This document shows, piece after piece, positions 43,931 through 51,783 of a stretch of DNA of 64,000 nucleotides. The first letter of the stretch is position 1. The number at the start of each line of letters is the position of its first letter. A model generated the notes under the pieces. The model saw only the letters and a list, made by a program, of their open reading frames with translations. It was not told the origin of the DNA and did not search any database. Made by a program: the position numbers and the translations under genes. The stretch comes from Pseudomonas denitrificans (nom. rej.) (GTDB lineage Bacteria > Pseudomonadota > Gammaproteobacteria > Pseudomonadales > Pseudomonadaceae). The stretch covers positions 5,556,501 through 5,620,500 of the forward strand of contig NZ_CP043626.1 of assembly GCF_008807415.1 (NCBI RefSeq), given 5' to 3'.

Positions 43931-43959
43931 TAAAAAAGGCGGAGCCCCGCTCCGCCTTT
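43931..43959 (-). terminator. Terminator of the mdtJI pair
   Basis: The stem AAAGGCGGAG (43935-43944) pairs with CTCCGCCTTT (43950-43959) around a 5-base loop. On the minus strand it is followed by a U-rich run from the A-tract 43932-43937, as expected for Rho-independent termination after mdtI. It may also work on the plus strand. Confidence 0.82.
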
Positions 43960-43981
43960 GTCGTACTTCACATCGAGCCAA

Positions 43982-44311
43982 TCAAGCCAGCTTCAGCAGC
44001 CCCATGCCCAGCACCAGCATCGCCAGGCCGACCCAGCCGCGCCAGACCAGGCGCTGACCGAACAGTGCCCAGCCCATGGCGACGGTGGCGAGGATGCCGA
44101 AGCCGCCCCAGATGGCGTAGGCCACCGACAGCTCGATGCCGCGTACCGCCTGGGCGAGCGCGGTGAACGCGCCCAGCACGCAGAGGATCGAGGCTGCGCC
44201 GATCAGGCGCTTGCGGAAGCCGTCGGAGTACTTGAGCAGCAGGTTGGCGATCACTTCCAGGACGATGGCCAGGCCCAGCCAGGCCATCGGAATCAGGTCA
44301 TGGTTCAGCAT
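43982..44311 (-). CDS. mdtI: Small multidrug resistance family transporter subunit (MdtI-like)
   Basis: An SMR-family protein of 109 residues with four membrane helices and the conserved membrane glutamate (E19 in [17 protein letters not shown]). [23 protein letters not shown] forms helix 3. Paired SMR proteins such as MdtJI export spermidine as heterodimers. It overlaps mdtJ by 7 bases, which supports an obligate pair. Confidence 0.88.
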   Translation of the reverse strand: MLNHDLIPMAWLGLAIVLEVIANLLLKYSDGFRKRLIGAASILCVLGAFTALAQAVRGIELSVAYAIWGGFGILATVAMGWALFGQRLVWRGWVGLAMLVLGMGLLKLA

Positions 44312-44676
44312 GTCACGGCCTCCCCATTCAGTTCACGGCGCTCTTCATGACGGCCGGTACGGGTACCGGATTTCACCAGCAGGATGCCGGCGATCATCAC
44401 GGCCAGGCCCAGGGCCTTGTCCAGGCTCAGGTGCTCGCCGAGGAAGAAGGCGCTGACCAGGGTGATCAGCACGATGCCGATGCCTTCCCACAGGGCGTAG
44501 GCCACGCCGACCGGCACGCGCTTGATGGCCAGCGACAGGAAGTAGTACGACAGGCCGATCATCACGTACATCAGCAGCAGCCCGGCAACCGGGAACAGCG
44601 TGTGGGTGAATTTCATCGAGGTGGTGCCAACGACTTCGAAGCCGATGGCGGCTAGCAGATAGATCCAGGAACGCAT
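44305..44676 (-). CDS. mdtJ: Small multidrug resistance family transporter subunit (MdtJ-like)
   Basis: The SMR partner, 123 residues, four helices, glutamate E14 in [13 protein letters not shown], and [21 protein letters not shown] in helix 3. A hydrophilic C-terminal tail of ~20 residues follows. It is transcribed first, with mdtI overlapping its end. Spermidine export is the family precedent; other cationic substrates are possible. Confidence 0.88.
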   Translation of the reverse strand: MRSWIYLLAAIGFEVVGTTSMKFTHTLFPVAGLLLMYVMIGLSYYFLSLAIKRVPVGVAYALWEGIGIVLITLVSAFFLGEHLSLDKALGLAVMIAGILLVKSGTRTGRHEERRELNGEAVTC

Positions 44677-45148
44677 GGTAAAGCCCTCCCACGGGCAGCC
44701 GCGCGCAGTCTCGCTAAGAGCATCCTTGCGGCGGGTTCGGTTCGGGTTCGGTGGTGCCGACTCGGGCGGGAATCACCTGTGAGTGTTCACCGCGCTTGGC
44801 GCCACCAGAAGGTGGTTGCCGAAGGGAGGAGCTAGAGGTCGCCGGTCCAGTGACGCTCGCGCGAAACCAGACGGGAAGTGGGGAGAGGTAGAGCCTTGAT
44901 GTTCAACATAATGAACATATTGTGCCCATTTTTCGCTTCGCTGGCAAATCGACCCGGTTGATTTACGTCATGAATGCCCATGAAATGGCGCCTGCGAACC
45001 CCACTGGACCCTGCGCGCCATCAGGGTTGTGCAATATTCTGTTCACCTTGCTTCGCCTGCGACAGCGCGCCACAGGTATGACCTGCGCCGGGTTGCCGAG
45101 GCACCCATCCTGCTAGCATCCTGGCTCGAAATCCTGACGGAGACTGCG
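44677..45148. promoter_or_regulatory. Divergent mdtJ / sulP control region
   Basis: This 472-base region has no convincing gene. Toward mdtJ it is G+C-rich and can fold: ACCACC...GGTGGC near 44801-44816 and a repetitive GGTTCGGTTCGGGTTCGG tract near 44734-44751. It may hold a structured mRNA leader, but I cannot match it to a known riboswitch. In the AT-richer middle, TGTTCA (44900-44905) and TGAACA (44912-44917) form an inverted repeat with a 6-base spacer, a possible operator for sulP or mdtJ. Confidence 0.45.
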
Positions 45149-46807
45149 ATGATCGCCCTGCGAGAAGCCTGGAAGGCCGGACTCTTCGGCCGTGAGCACT
45201 GGACGCGCAACCTGGTGGCCGGGGTCATAGTCGGGGTGGTCGCGCTGCCGCTGGCCATGGCCTTCGCCATCGCCAGCGGGGTGAAGCCGGAGCAGGGCAT
45301 CTACACGGCGATCTTCGCCGGCGTGCTGGTCTCGCTGCTGGGCGGCAGTCGCGTGCAGATCGCCGGCCCCACCGGTGCCTTCATCGTCATCCTCGCCGGC
45401 GTCACCGCCAAGTACGGCGTGGATGGCCTGCAGATCGCCACGCTGATGGCCGGCGCGATCCTCGTGCTGCTGGGCGTCAGCCGCCTGGGCAGCATTATCC
45501 GCTTCATCCCCGCGCCGGTGATCGTCGGCTTCACCGCCGGCATCGGGGTGATCATCTGGGTCGGCCAGTGGAAGGACTTCTTCGGCCTGCCGGCGGTCAC
45601 CGGCGAGCACTTCCACCAGAAGCTCTGGCACCTGATCCAGGCGTTGCCGCAACTGCACCTGGCGACAACTGTGCTGGCGCTGCTGAGCCTGGCGCTGGTG
45701 CTGTTCACCCCACGCATCGCCGCGCTGCGCCGGGTGCCCGGCCCGCTGGTGGCGATGGTGGTGGTGACGGCCATCCAGTCGCTGTTCCACTTCGAGGGCG
45801 TCGCCACCATCGGCAGCGCCTTCGGTGGTATTCCCCAGGGCCTGCCGAGCTTCAGCCTGCCGGAAGTGACCCTGCCGCGGGTGCTCGAACTGATCGGCCC
45901 GGCCTTCGCCATCGCCATGCTCGGCGCCATCGAGTCGCTGCTCTCGGCGGTGGTCGCCGACGGCATGGCCGGCACCCGCCACGACTCCAACCAGGAGCTG
46001 ATCGGCCAGGGCATCGCCAACCTGGTCACCCCGCTGTTCGGCGGCATTGCCGCCACCGGGGCCATCGCGCGTACTGCGACCAACATCCGCAACGGCGGCA
46101 ACAGCCCGCTGGCCGGCGTCACCCACGCGGCGACCCTGGTGCTGATCCTGCTGTTCCTCGCACCGCTGGCCTCGAACATCCCGCTCTGCGCGCTGGCGGC
46201 GATCCTCTTCGTGGTGGCCTGGAACATGAGCGAGGCGCGGCACTTCCTGTTCATGCTCAAGCGCGCGCCGCGCGCGGATGTGGCCATCCTGCTGGTGACC
46301 TTCCTGCTCACCGTATTCAGCGACCTGGTGATCGCGGTGAACATCGGCGTGATCCTCGCCATGCTGCACTTCCTGCGGCGCATGGCGTCCTCGGTGGAAG
46401 TACACGCCGACGACGGCCCCGAACTGGAAGTGGAACTGCGCGGCCGCGGCCTCGGCGAGCTGCCGCCCGGCGTGCTGGTGTACAGCATCGAGGGGCCGCT
46501 GTTCTTCGGTGCGGCGGAAACCTTCGAGCGCGCCCTGGCCAAGACCCTCACCGACCCGAAGGTGCTGATCATCCGCCTGCGCCATGTGCCGTTCATGGAT
46601 ATCACCGGCCTGCAGACCCTGCAGGAAGTGATCGAGCAGTTGCAGCGACGCGGCATCGAGGTGCGCCTGTGCGAGGCCAATGCGCGGGTGCTCGGCAAGC
46701 TGCGCAAGGCGGGCGTGCTGGAGGAGATCGGTGCGGGGTATCACCCGGATTTTCCCGCAGCGCTTTCCGCTGCCAGCGCTGAAGTTGCCGGCGAAACACG
46801 GACGTAG
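45149..46807 (+). CDS. SulP-family anion permease with STAS domain
   Basis: An inner-membrane anion transporter of 552 residues. The N-terminal ~410 residues hold 12-14 helices with SulP motifs (VALPLAMAFAIASGVKPEQGIYTAIFAG, QIAGPTGAFIVILAG, ANLVTPLFGGIAATGAIARTATNIRNGG). The C-terminal STAS domain follows (VLVYSIEGPLFFGAAETFERAL, MDITGLQTL). The substrate may be sulfate, bicarbonate or a C4-dicarboxylate as in DauA; sequence alone does not tell. The ATG at 45149 was chosen because the earlier frame lacks family sequence. Its 3' end is part of a tandem duplication. Confidence 0.9.
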   Translation: MIALREAWKAGLFGREHWTRNLVAGVIVGVVALPLAMAFAIASGVKPEQGIYTAIFAGVLVSLLGGSRVQIAGPTGAFIVILAGVTAKYGVDGLQIATLMAGAILVLLGVSRLGSIIRFIPAPVIVGFTAGIGVIIWVGQWKDFFGLPAVTGEHFHQKLWHLIQALPQLHLATTVLALLSLALVLFTPRIAALRRVPGPLVAMVVVTAIQSLFHFEGVATIGSAFGGIPQGLPSFSLPEVTLPRVLELIGPAFAIAMLGAIESLLSAVVADGMAGTRHDSNQELIGQGIANLVTPLFGGIAATGAIARTATNIRNGGNSPLAGVTHAATLVLILLFLAPLASNIPLCALAAILFVVAWNMSEARHFLFMLKRAPRADVAILLVTFLLTVFSDLVIAVNIGVILAMLHFLRRMASSVEVHADDGPELEVELRGRGLGELPPGVLVYSIEGPLFFGAAETFERALAKTLTDPKVLIIRLRHVPFMDITGLQTLQEVIEQLQRRGIEVRLCEANARVLGKLRKAGVLEEIGAGYHPDFPAALSAASAEVAGETRT

Positions 46808-47088
46808 GATGAGTGGAGCCTGCGATACCCATGCTGTTGCGGCGCAGGAATGATGGGTATCGCTGCGCTCCACGCCATCCTGCATTGACGCTCCCTTGGC
46901 GCCCGGCGATTCCGTAGGGCGGGGAACGCCCCAGGCGTTATACAACGGCGAGCGCGGAAGTTGCCGGTGAAACACGGACGTAGAATGGGTGGAGCTTGCG
47001 ATACCCATGCTGTTGCTGCGCAGGAATGATGGGTATCGCTGCGCTCCACGCCATCCTCCCTTGGCGCCCGGTGATTCCGTAGGGCGGA
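46777..47088. repeat. Tandem ~176-bp duplication covering the sulP 3' end
   Basis: The segment from GAAGTTGCCGGCGAAACACG in the last sulP codons, through GTGGAGC...GATACCCAT...ATGGGTATCGC...GCTCCAC, to CCCTTGGCGCCCGG and CCGTAGGGCGG, recurs 176 bases further on (46953-47088) with few changes and a 13-base deletion. Each copy contains a long inverted repeat centred on GATACCCAT/ATGGGTATC. The region separates convergent sulP and the ABC operon. Confidence 0.8.
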
Positions 47089-47898
47089 TCACCCTTGCAT
47101 CAGCTCCGCCAGAAGCTCTTCCTTCAACTTCGCCAGCAACGCATGCCCACGCTCACGCGGATGCGGCAGATCCACCCGCACCTCATGGCGAATCCGCCCC
47201 GGCCGCGCGTCCATGACGATCACCCGGTCGCCCAGGTACAGCGCCTCTTCCACGTCGTGGGTGACCATGATCATGGTGCTGCGCTGCTGCACCCAGATGC
47301 GCTGCAACTCATGCTGCAGGCGCACGCGGGTGAGAGCGTCGAGGGCGCCGAAGGGCTCGTCCAGCAGCAGCACCTTGGGCCGGGTGATCAGCGCGCGGGC
47401 GATGGCGGCGCGCTGCGCCATGCCGCCGGAGAGCTGGTGCGGATAGGCCTGCTCGAAGCCGGTCAGGCCTACCAGCTCCAGGTGCTCGGCCACCCGTTCG
47501 CGCTTCTCGGCGCGGCTGAGTTTCTGCTGCTTCAGCGCCAGGGCGACGTTCTCTTCCACCGTCTTCCACGGGAACAGGCGGTGGTCCTGGAACACGATGC
47601 CGCGCTCCAGGCCGGTGCCGGTCACGGCCTGGCCGTCGAGGAGGATGCGCCCGCTGTAGTCGTTCTCCAGGCCGACAATCAGGCGCAGCAGCGAGGATTT
47701 GCCGCAGCCGCTGGCGCCGACGATGCTGACGAACTCGCCGGGGCGCACCGCCAGGTCGATGTTCTCCAGCACCGGCAGGCTGCGGCCGTCGATGGAATAG
47801 GCCTTGCTCAGGCCCTGGATGGCCAGCGCGCCGGGTTGCGCCTGCTGGGCCGGAAGGAGGGCGGGATCGAGGATCGCGTTCATGGTCTGGGCACTCAT
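47089..47898 (-). CDS. ABC transporter ATPase, sulfonate/nitrate type (SsuB-like)
   Basis: The cytoplasmic ATPase of an importer, 269 residues from the ATG at 47898. Walker A GASGCGKSS, signature LSGGMAQRAAIARAL, Walker B VLLLDEPFGALD and the switch His in MVTHDVEEAL are all present. The type is that of SsuB/TauB/NrtD. It is last of a leftward run of transport and desulfurisation genes and serves the two permeases upstream. The frame is open further upstream, but only inside the permease gene. Confidence 0.9.
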   Translation of the reverse strand: MSAQTMNAILDPALLPAQQAQPGALAIQGLSKAYSIDGRSLPVLENIDLAVRPGEFVSIVGASGCGKSSLLRLIVGLENDYSGRILLDGQAVTGTGLERGIVFQDHRLFPWKTVEENVALALKQQKLSRAEKRERVAEHLELVGLTGFEQAYPHQLSGGMAQRAAIARALITRPKVLLLDEPFGALDALTRVRLQHELQRIWVQQRSTMIMVTHDVEEALYLGDRVIVMDARPGRIRHEVRVDLPHPRERGHALLAKLKEELLAELMQG

Positions 47899-47924
47899 AA
47901 CGAATAGGCCGAATCTGGAAAGAG

Positions 47925-48686
47925 CTAGCGCAGGTTGCGCCAGCGCAGCAGGTGGCGCGCGGCGCGGGCGAACAGCTGGTTCATGGCGTAGCCGAGCAGG
48001 CCGATGCTGAGCACGCCGATCACCACGATCTCCATGCGCGAGCCGGTCTCGGCGTTCATCATCAGGTTGCCCAGGCCCATGCCGGTCGAGAGGAACAGCT
48101 CGCACCCCACCGAGCTGACCCAGGCGAAGGCCAGCGCGTGCAGGACGCCGTTGCTCAGGCTGGGCAGCGCGCCGGGCAGCAGCACTTCGCGGAACTGCTG
48201 CCAGGGGCCGAAGGCATACAGGCGGCCGACTTCGCGGTAACGCTTCTCCACGTCGCGGAAGCCTTCGAAGGCGTTCAGCGTCATCGGGTAGAAGGCGGCG
48301 AGGCTGACGATCAGCACCTTGGACGGCTCGCCGCTGCCGAACCACAGGGCGATCAGCGGGATCAGGCCGAGGATCGGCACCTGGCGGATGGTGTGGTAGA
48401 GGGGTGCGAACAGCCGCTCGAGCGGCCGCGACAGCGCCATGCCGGCGCCCAGTGCGAAGCCGGCAAGCACGCCCAGCAGCAGGCCGAGGCAGGTGCGTTG
48501 CAGGCTGGCGGAAACGCTCAGCCGCAGCTCGCCGGTCTTGATCAGTTCGACGAATCCGGCGCCGATGCGCTCCAGCGGCACGAAGGCATAAGCGGCGCTG
48601 GCGCCCTGTTGCGACTGCCAGTGCCAGGCGGCGATCAGCAGCGCGGGCAATACCAGCCCGCGAAGACTCTTGAGAAGTCGGATCAT
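47925..48686 (-). CDS. ABC transporter permease, sulfonate/nitrate type (SsuC-like), second
   Basis: A membrane permease of 253 residues from the ATG at 48686, with five to six helices and the EAA loop around GFRDVEKRYREVGRLYAFGPWQQFREVLLPGALPSL, which contacts the ATPase. It overlaps the other permease by 4 bases (ATGA). The pair are paralogs and probably form a heterodimer. Confidence 0.9.
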   Translation of the reverse strand: MIRLLKSLRGLVLPALLIAAWHWQSQQGASAAYAFVPLERIGAGFVELIKTGELRLSVSASLQRTCLGLLLGVLAGFALGAGMALSRPLERLFAPLYHTIRQVPILGLIPLIALWFGSGEPSKVLIVSLAAFYPMTLNAFEGFRDVEKRYREVGRLYAFGPWQQFREVLLPGALPSLSNGVLHALAFAWVSSVGCELFLSTGMGLGNLMMNAETGSRMEIVVIGVLSIGLLGYAMNQLFARAARHLLRWRNLR

Positions 48687-49441
48687 GGCGTCTGTCTCCA
48701 GCGCAGCAAGCGCTTCTCCAGCAGGCGGAAGGCGAAGTCGAGGACGAAGCCGATGGCCCCGGTGACCACTACGCCGACCATCACGATGTCGATGCGCAGC
48801 ATCTGCCGGCTCAGCTCGATCATCTGTCCCAGGCCGCTGTCGGCGGCGAGCAGTTCGGCGGCCACCAGCACCATCCAGGCGCGGCTCAGGCTGATGCGCA
48901 GGCCGGTGACGATGGGCGGCGCGGCGGCGGGGAAGGCAACGTCGCGCAGCAGGTTCCACAGCGGCAGGCGGTACACGCTGGCGACCTCGAAGTAGCCGCG
49001 CGGAATGCCCTTCACGCCTTCGCTGGCGGCCAGCGCCACGGGGAAGAAAGCGGCCTTGGTGACGATCAGGAACTTGAAGGTCTCTTCGACGCCGAAGAAC
49101 AGGATGAACATCGGGATCAGCGCGATCGACGGTACTTGGCGCAGGGTGTGGAACAGCGGCGCGCAGTAGGCCTCCACGGTCTTCGACAGCGCCATGGCGG
49201 TGCCCAGCAGCAGCCCGCCGACGGCGCCGATGGAGAAACCGATCGCCAGGCGCGACAGGCTGTTCACCACGTGCTCGCGCAGCTCGCCACTGGCCAGCAG
49301 GTCCTGGAAGCTGGCCCAGACTTCCGCCGGCGGCACCAGCAGTTGCGGCGGGAACCAGCCGGCGCGGGCGACGGCGAACCAGGCCAGCAGCAGGAGCAGC
49401 GGCGAGGCGAACCAGCTCAGGCGATCGAATGTTCGGCGCAT
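48683..49441 (-). CDS. ABC transporter permease, sulfonate/nitrate type (SsuC-like), first
   Basis: A membrane permease of 252 residues with the EAA loop near SEGVKGIPRGYFEVASVYRLPLWNLLRDVAFPAAAPPI. It starts 3 bases after the MFS gene stop. Together with the other permease and the ATPase it forms an importer that lacks a binding protein in this operon; the sulfonate-type binding protein at 55688 is the likely partner. Confidence 0.9.
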   Translation of the reverse strand: MRRTFDRLSWFASPLLLLLAWFAVARAGWFPPQLLVPPAEVWASFQDLLASGELREHVVNSLSRLAIGFSIGAVGGLLLGTAMALSKTVEAYCAPLFHTLRQVPSIALIPMFILFFGVEETFKFLIVTKAAFFPVALAASEGVKGIPRGYFEVASVYRLPLWNLLRDVAFPAAAPPIVTGLRISLSRAWMVLVAAELLAADSGLGQMIELSRQMLRIDIVMVGVVVTGAIGFVLDFAFRLLEKRLLRWRQTP

Positions 49442-49444
49442 GTC

Positions 49445-50656
49445 TCAGCCCTCCTGCCCGAGCAATGGCCCGGCGCTCTGGCGGCGCTGCTTGCGTTGCC
49501 AGCAGAACAGCGCGGCCAGCAGTACCAGGGGAATCCAGCAGAGGAACAGGTTGCCCAGCCCGACGAAGTGGCTGATCGCCCCACCCAGCAGCGCGCCGGA
49601 AAAACTGCCGGACATGGAGGCGAGGTTGAACAGGCCGGAAATCTTGCTCTTGTCCATGGCGTGCTCGCCCAGCTGGGCCATGTTCACCAGGTGGATGAGT
49701 GCCGCCGCCGCGCTGAGCAGCACGCCGCCCAGCGCGAGCAGCCAGTAATCGCGGGCGACGCCGAGCAGCAACAGTGCGGCCAGCGCTGCGCTGAGGCTGC
49801 CGACGTAGGCCAGACGCCGGCCGCTGCGTTCGATCAGGTAGCCGAAGCCGAACAGCCCGAGCACCGAGGCCAGGCCCTGGATCATCACCAGGCTCACCGC
49901 CTGGCTTTGCGACAGGCCGACGACGTCCATCGCCAGCAGCAGGATGAAGGTGCCGAACAGCGCGCTGGTGGCGGCGCTGAGCAGCTCAATCAGGCAGCTC
50001 TCGGCGATCTCGACATTGGCCAGCATGGCGCTGACCTGTTGCAGCAGCCCGCCGGTGGCGGCGGCCACGGGCAGGTCCTCGGCGGGTGCCTCGCCTTCCC
50101 AGAAACCCAGGCTGTAGAAAGCCATCAGGCCGAAGCACAGGCCGATGGCGGCAAAGCCCCAGGTGAAGCTCGCCGCGCCGCTCAGCCAGTTGCCCAGCAG
50201 CGGGCCGAGCAGGCCCATCCCCAAAGTCAGCGAGCCGCGGTACCAGCCGGCCTTGTCGTTGCCGATGCGCTTGAGCTGGCGCAGGAAGGCGCTGTTCATG
50301 GCGACGATGCGGAAGGGGATGCACAGGCCGATCAGCAGCCGCGCACAGGCCAGCCACAGCCACCCGCCGAACAGTGGGATGGCCAGGTTCAGCAGCATCG
50401 GCCCGAGGCTGGCGAGAAAGTACACGCGGCGCGCGCCGAAGCGGGCGATGACGAAGCCGGCGGGCAGGGTGAGGATCACCATGCCGAGCGCTTCCATGGC
50501 CGAGATGATGCCGATCTGCATGGCATTGGCGCCGATGCTGATGGCGTACAGCGTGGTGACGATCTTCGCCATGCCGATGGTGGCGCCGCTGAACGCCGCC
50601 AGCAGCATGAAGTTGAGCAGGAAGGCGGCGGGCCGCGCCGGGCTAGATGGCGACAT
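49445..50656 (-). CDS. Major facilitator superfamily transporter
   Basis: A 403-residue protein with 12 predicted helices from the ATG at 50656, which overlaps the end of the preceding desulfinase-like gene by 14 bases. The MFS loop motif is visible in degenerate form as GFVIARFGARRVYFLASLG after helix 2 and YLIERSGRRLAYVGSL after helix 8. An efflux role, for example removing a desulfurised carbon product, would fit the context but is inference; uptake is equally possible. Confidence 0.85.
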   Translation of the reverse strand: MSPSSPARPAAFLLNFMLLAAFSGATIGMAKIVTTLYAISIGANAMQIGIISAMEALGMVILTLPAGFVIARFGARRVYFLASLGPMLLNLAIPLFGGWLWLACARLLIGLCIPFRIVAMNSAFLRQLKRIGNDKAGWYRGSLTLGMGLLGPLLGNWLSGAASFTWGFAAIGLCFGLMAFYSLGFWEGEAPAEDLPVAAATGGLLQQVSAMLANVEIAESCLIELLSAATSALFGTFILLLAMDVVGLSQSQAVSLVMIQGLASVLGLFGFGYLIERSGRRLAYVGSLSAALAALLLLGVARDYWLLALGGVLLSAAAALIHLVNMAQLGEHAMDKSKISGLFNLASMSGSFSGALLGGAISHFVGLGNLFLCWIPLVLLAALFCWQRKQRRQSAGPLLGQEG

Positions 50657-51698
50657 CGATCTTCCCCAGCAGGGCTTCCAGCGGGCGCGGGTCGATCCAG
50701 TCGTCGACGCTGAAGTCTTTACCGATGAATGCCCAGCGCTGCAGGAAGGCGGTGAGGTCGCGCAGGGCATTGACCGAGCGCTCTGCCAGGTTGGTCTGCA
50801 GGCGCAGGTGGGCGTCTTCGCCATAGGCACTGGCGACCCAGAACTCGCTGGTGTTCAGCTCGCGGGCGAGGAAGCGACGGGTTTCTTCGGGGTGCGCCCA
50901 GGCCCATTGCTCGGCGCGCAGCACGGTGTCGAGCACCAGCACGGCGGCATCGAAGTGTTCGTCCAGCAGTTGCTGGTCGACGGTCAGGGTGCGCGGCGTG
51001 CCGATGTTCGAGCGCACCAGCGGCTCGGGGTGCGAGCCGACGTCCATGACCACGTGCAGGCCGAACTCGTGGGCCAGCTGCAGACCGTGGGCGCCCTTGA
51101 GGAAGATGGCGTCGATGTCGCCGCGCAACAGGCCGATCAGCTCGTTGTTGCGCTGCACCACGCGGTTGCCCTTGAGCGCCACCTGGGCGCCGAACACGTG
51201 GCGCACCGGGTCGTCGCTGAAGGTGCCGCCGTAGGGGTAGTCCACCAGCTCGACGTCGCGAACCTCCAGGCCCTCCAGGCGCAGGGCGTTTTCCAGGCCG
51301 CGCAGTGACTGGGCGCGAGTGAAGTCGATCTGCACGTTGGCCCACTTCGGCAGGCCGAAGCGCCGGTGGCGCAGGTCGCGGATGCTGCGCACGCCGCTGT
51401 CCGGGGCGCTGACGATGAGCTGCACCTCGTCGCTCCACGACAGCCCGACCACCCGCGTGCGCGCGCCGCTGGCGCGGGCCCAGATGGCCGGGATGTTGCC
51501 GCCGTGGCGCACGGAGTAGGGCAGGTGATGGTCGAAGTGCGCCTCGCGCACCTCGCGTTCGGACGACTCGCGCAGCGACTGGATGCGCGTGCCGAACGGG
51601 CGGAAGGCCTGGGCCAGGCGCCCGGATTCGACGGCGATGCCGAGGCCCGTGGGAACGGGGCTGTGGGTGTACCAGAGGGTTTCCAGCGGTGTGCTCAT
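50643..51698 (-). CDS. DszB-like sulfinate desulfinase paralog with Ser in place of the catalytic Cys
   Basis: A 351-residue cytoplasmic protein with no signal peptide. It would commonly be labelled an ABC substrate-binding protein, but the N-terminus matches 2'-hydroxybiphenyl-2-sulfinate desulfinase DszB: YTHSPVPTGLGIAVESGRL, then H54 and R64 (HFDHHLPYSVRHGGNIP) with the 10-residue His-Arg spacing of DszB His60/Arg70. The catalytic Cys (DszB Cys27) is Ser13 here. About half of all residues match the neighbouring paralog, which keeps Cys13. It may be inactive, regulatory or of altered specificity. It is translationally coupled to the MFS gene. Confidence 0.72.
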   Translation of the reverse strand: MSTPLETLWYTHSPVPTGLGIAVESGRLAQAFRPFGTRIQSLRESSEREVREAHFDHHLPYSVRHGGNIPAIWARASGARTRVVGLSWSDEVQLIVSAPDSGVRSIRDLRHRRFGLPKWANVQIDFTRAQSLRGLENALRLEGLEVRDVELVDYPYGGTFSDDPVRHVFGAQVALKGNRVVQRNNELIGLLRGDIDAIFLKGAHGLQLAHEFGLHVVMDVGSHPEPLVRSNIGTPRTLTVDQQLLDEHFDAAVLVLDTVLRAEQWAWAHPEETRRFLARELNTSEFWVASAYGEDAHLRLQTNLAERSVNALRDLTAFLQRWAFIGKDFSVDDWIDPRPLEALLGKIDVAI

Positions 51699-51720
51699 GG
51701 GTGTCCGTCGGGGGATGAAA

Positions 51721-51744
51721 GCCCCCGCGTCGTCGCGCGGGGGC
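51721..51744 (-). terminator. Hairpin between the two desulfinase-like genes
   Basis: GCCCCCGCG (51721-51729) pairs perfectly with CGCGGGGGC (51736-51744). There is no U-run, so it more likely stabilises mRNA or attenuates expression of the downstream paralog and transporter genes than ends transcription. Confidence 0.5.
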
Positions 51745-51783
51745 CGGGTCGGGAAACAGAGGGAATCGCCCTCGTGACGTTGC

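Noticed and set aside
44700..44880. Known riboswitch upstream of mdtJ
   Set aside because: Compared by eye with guanidine and yybP-ykoY consensus features. No convincing match, so only an unassigned structured leader is reported.
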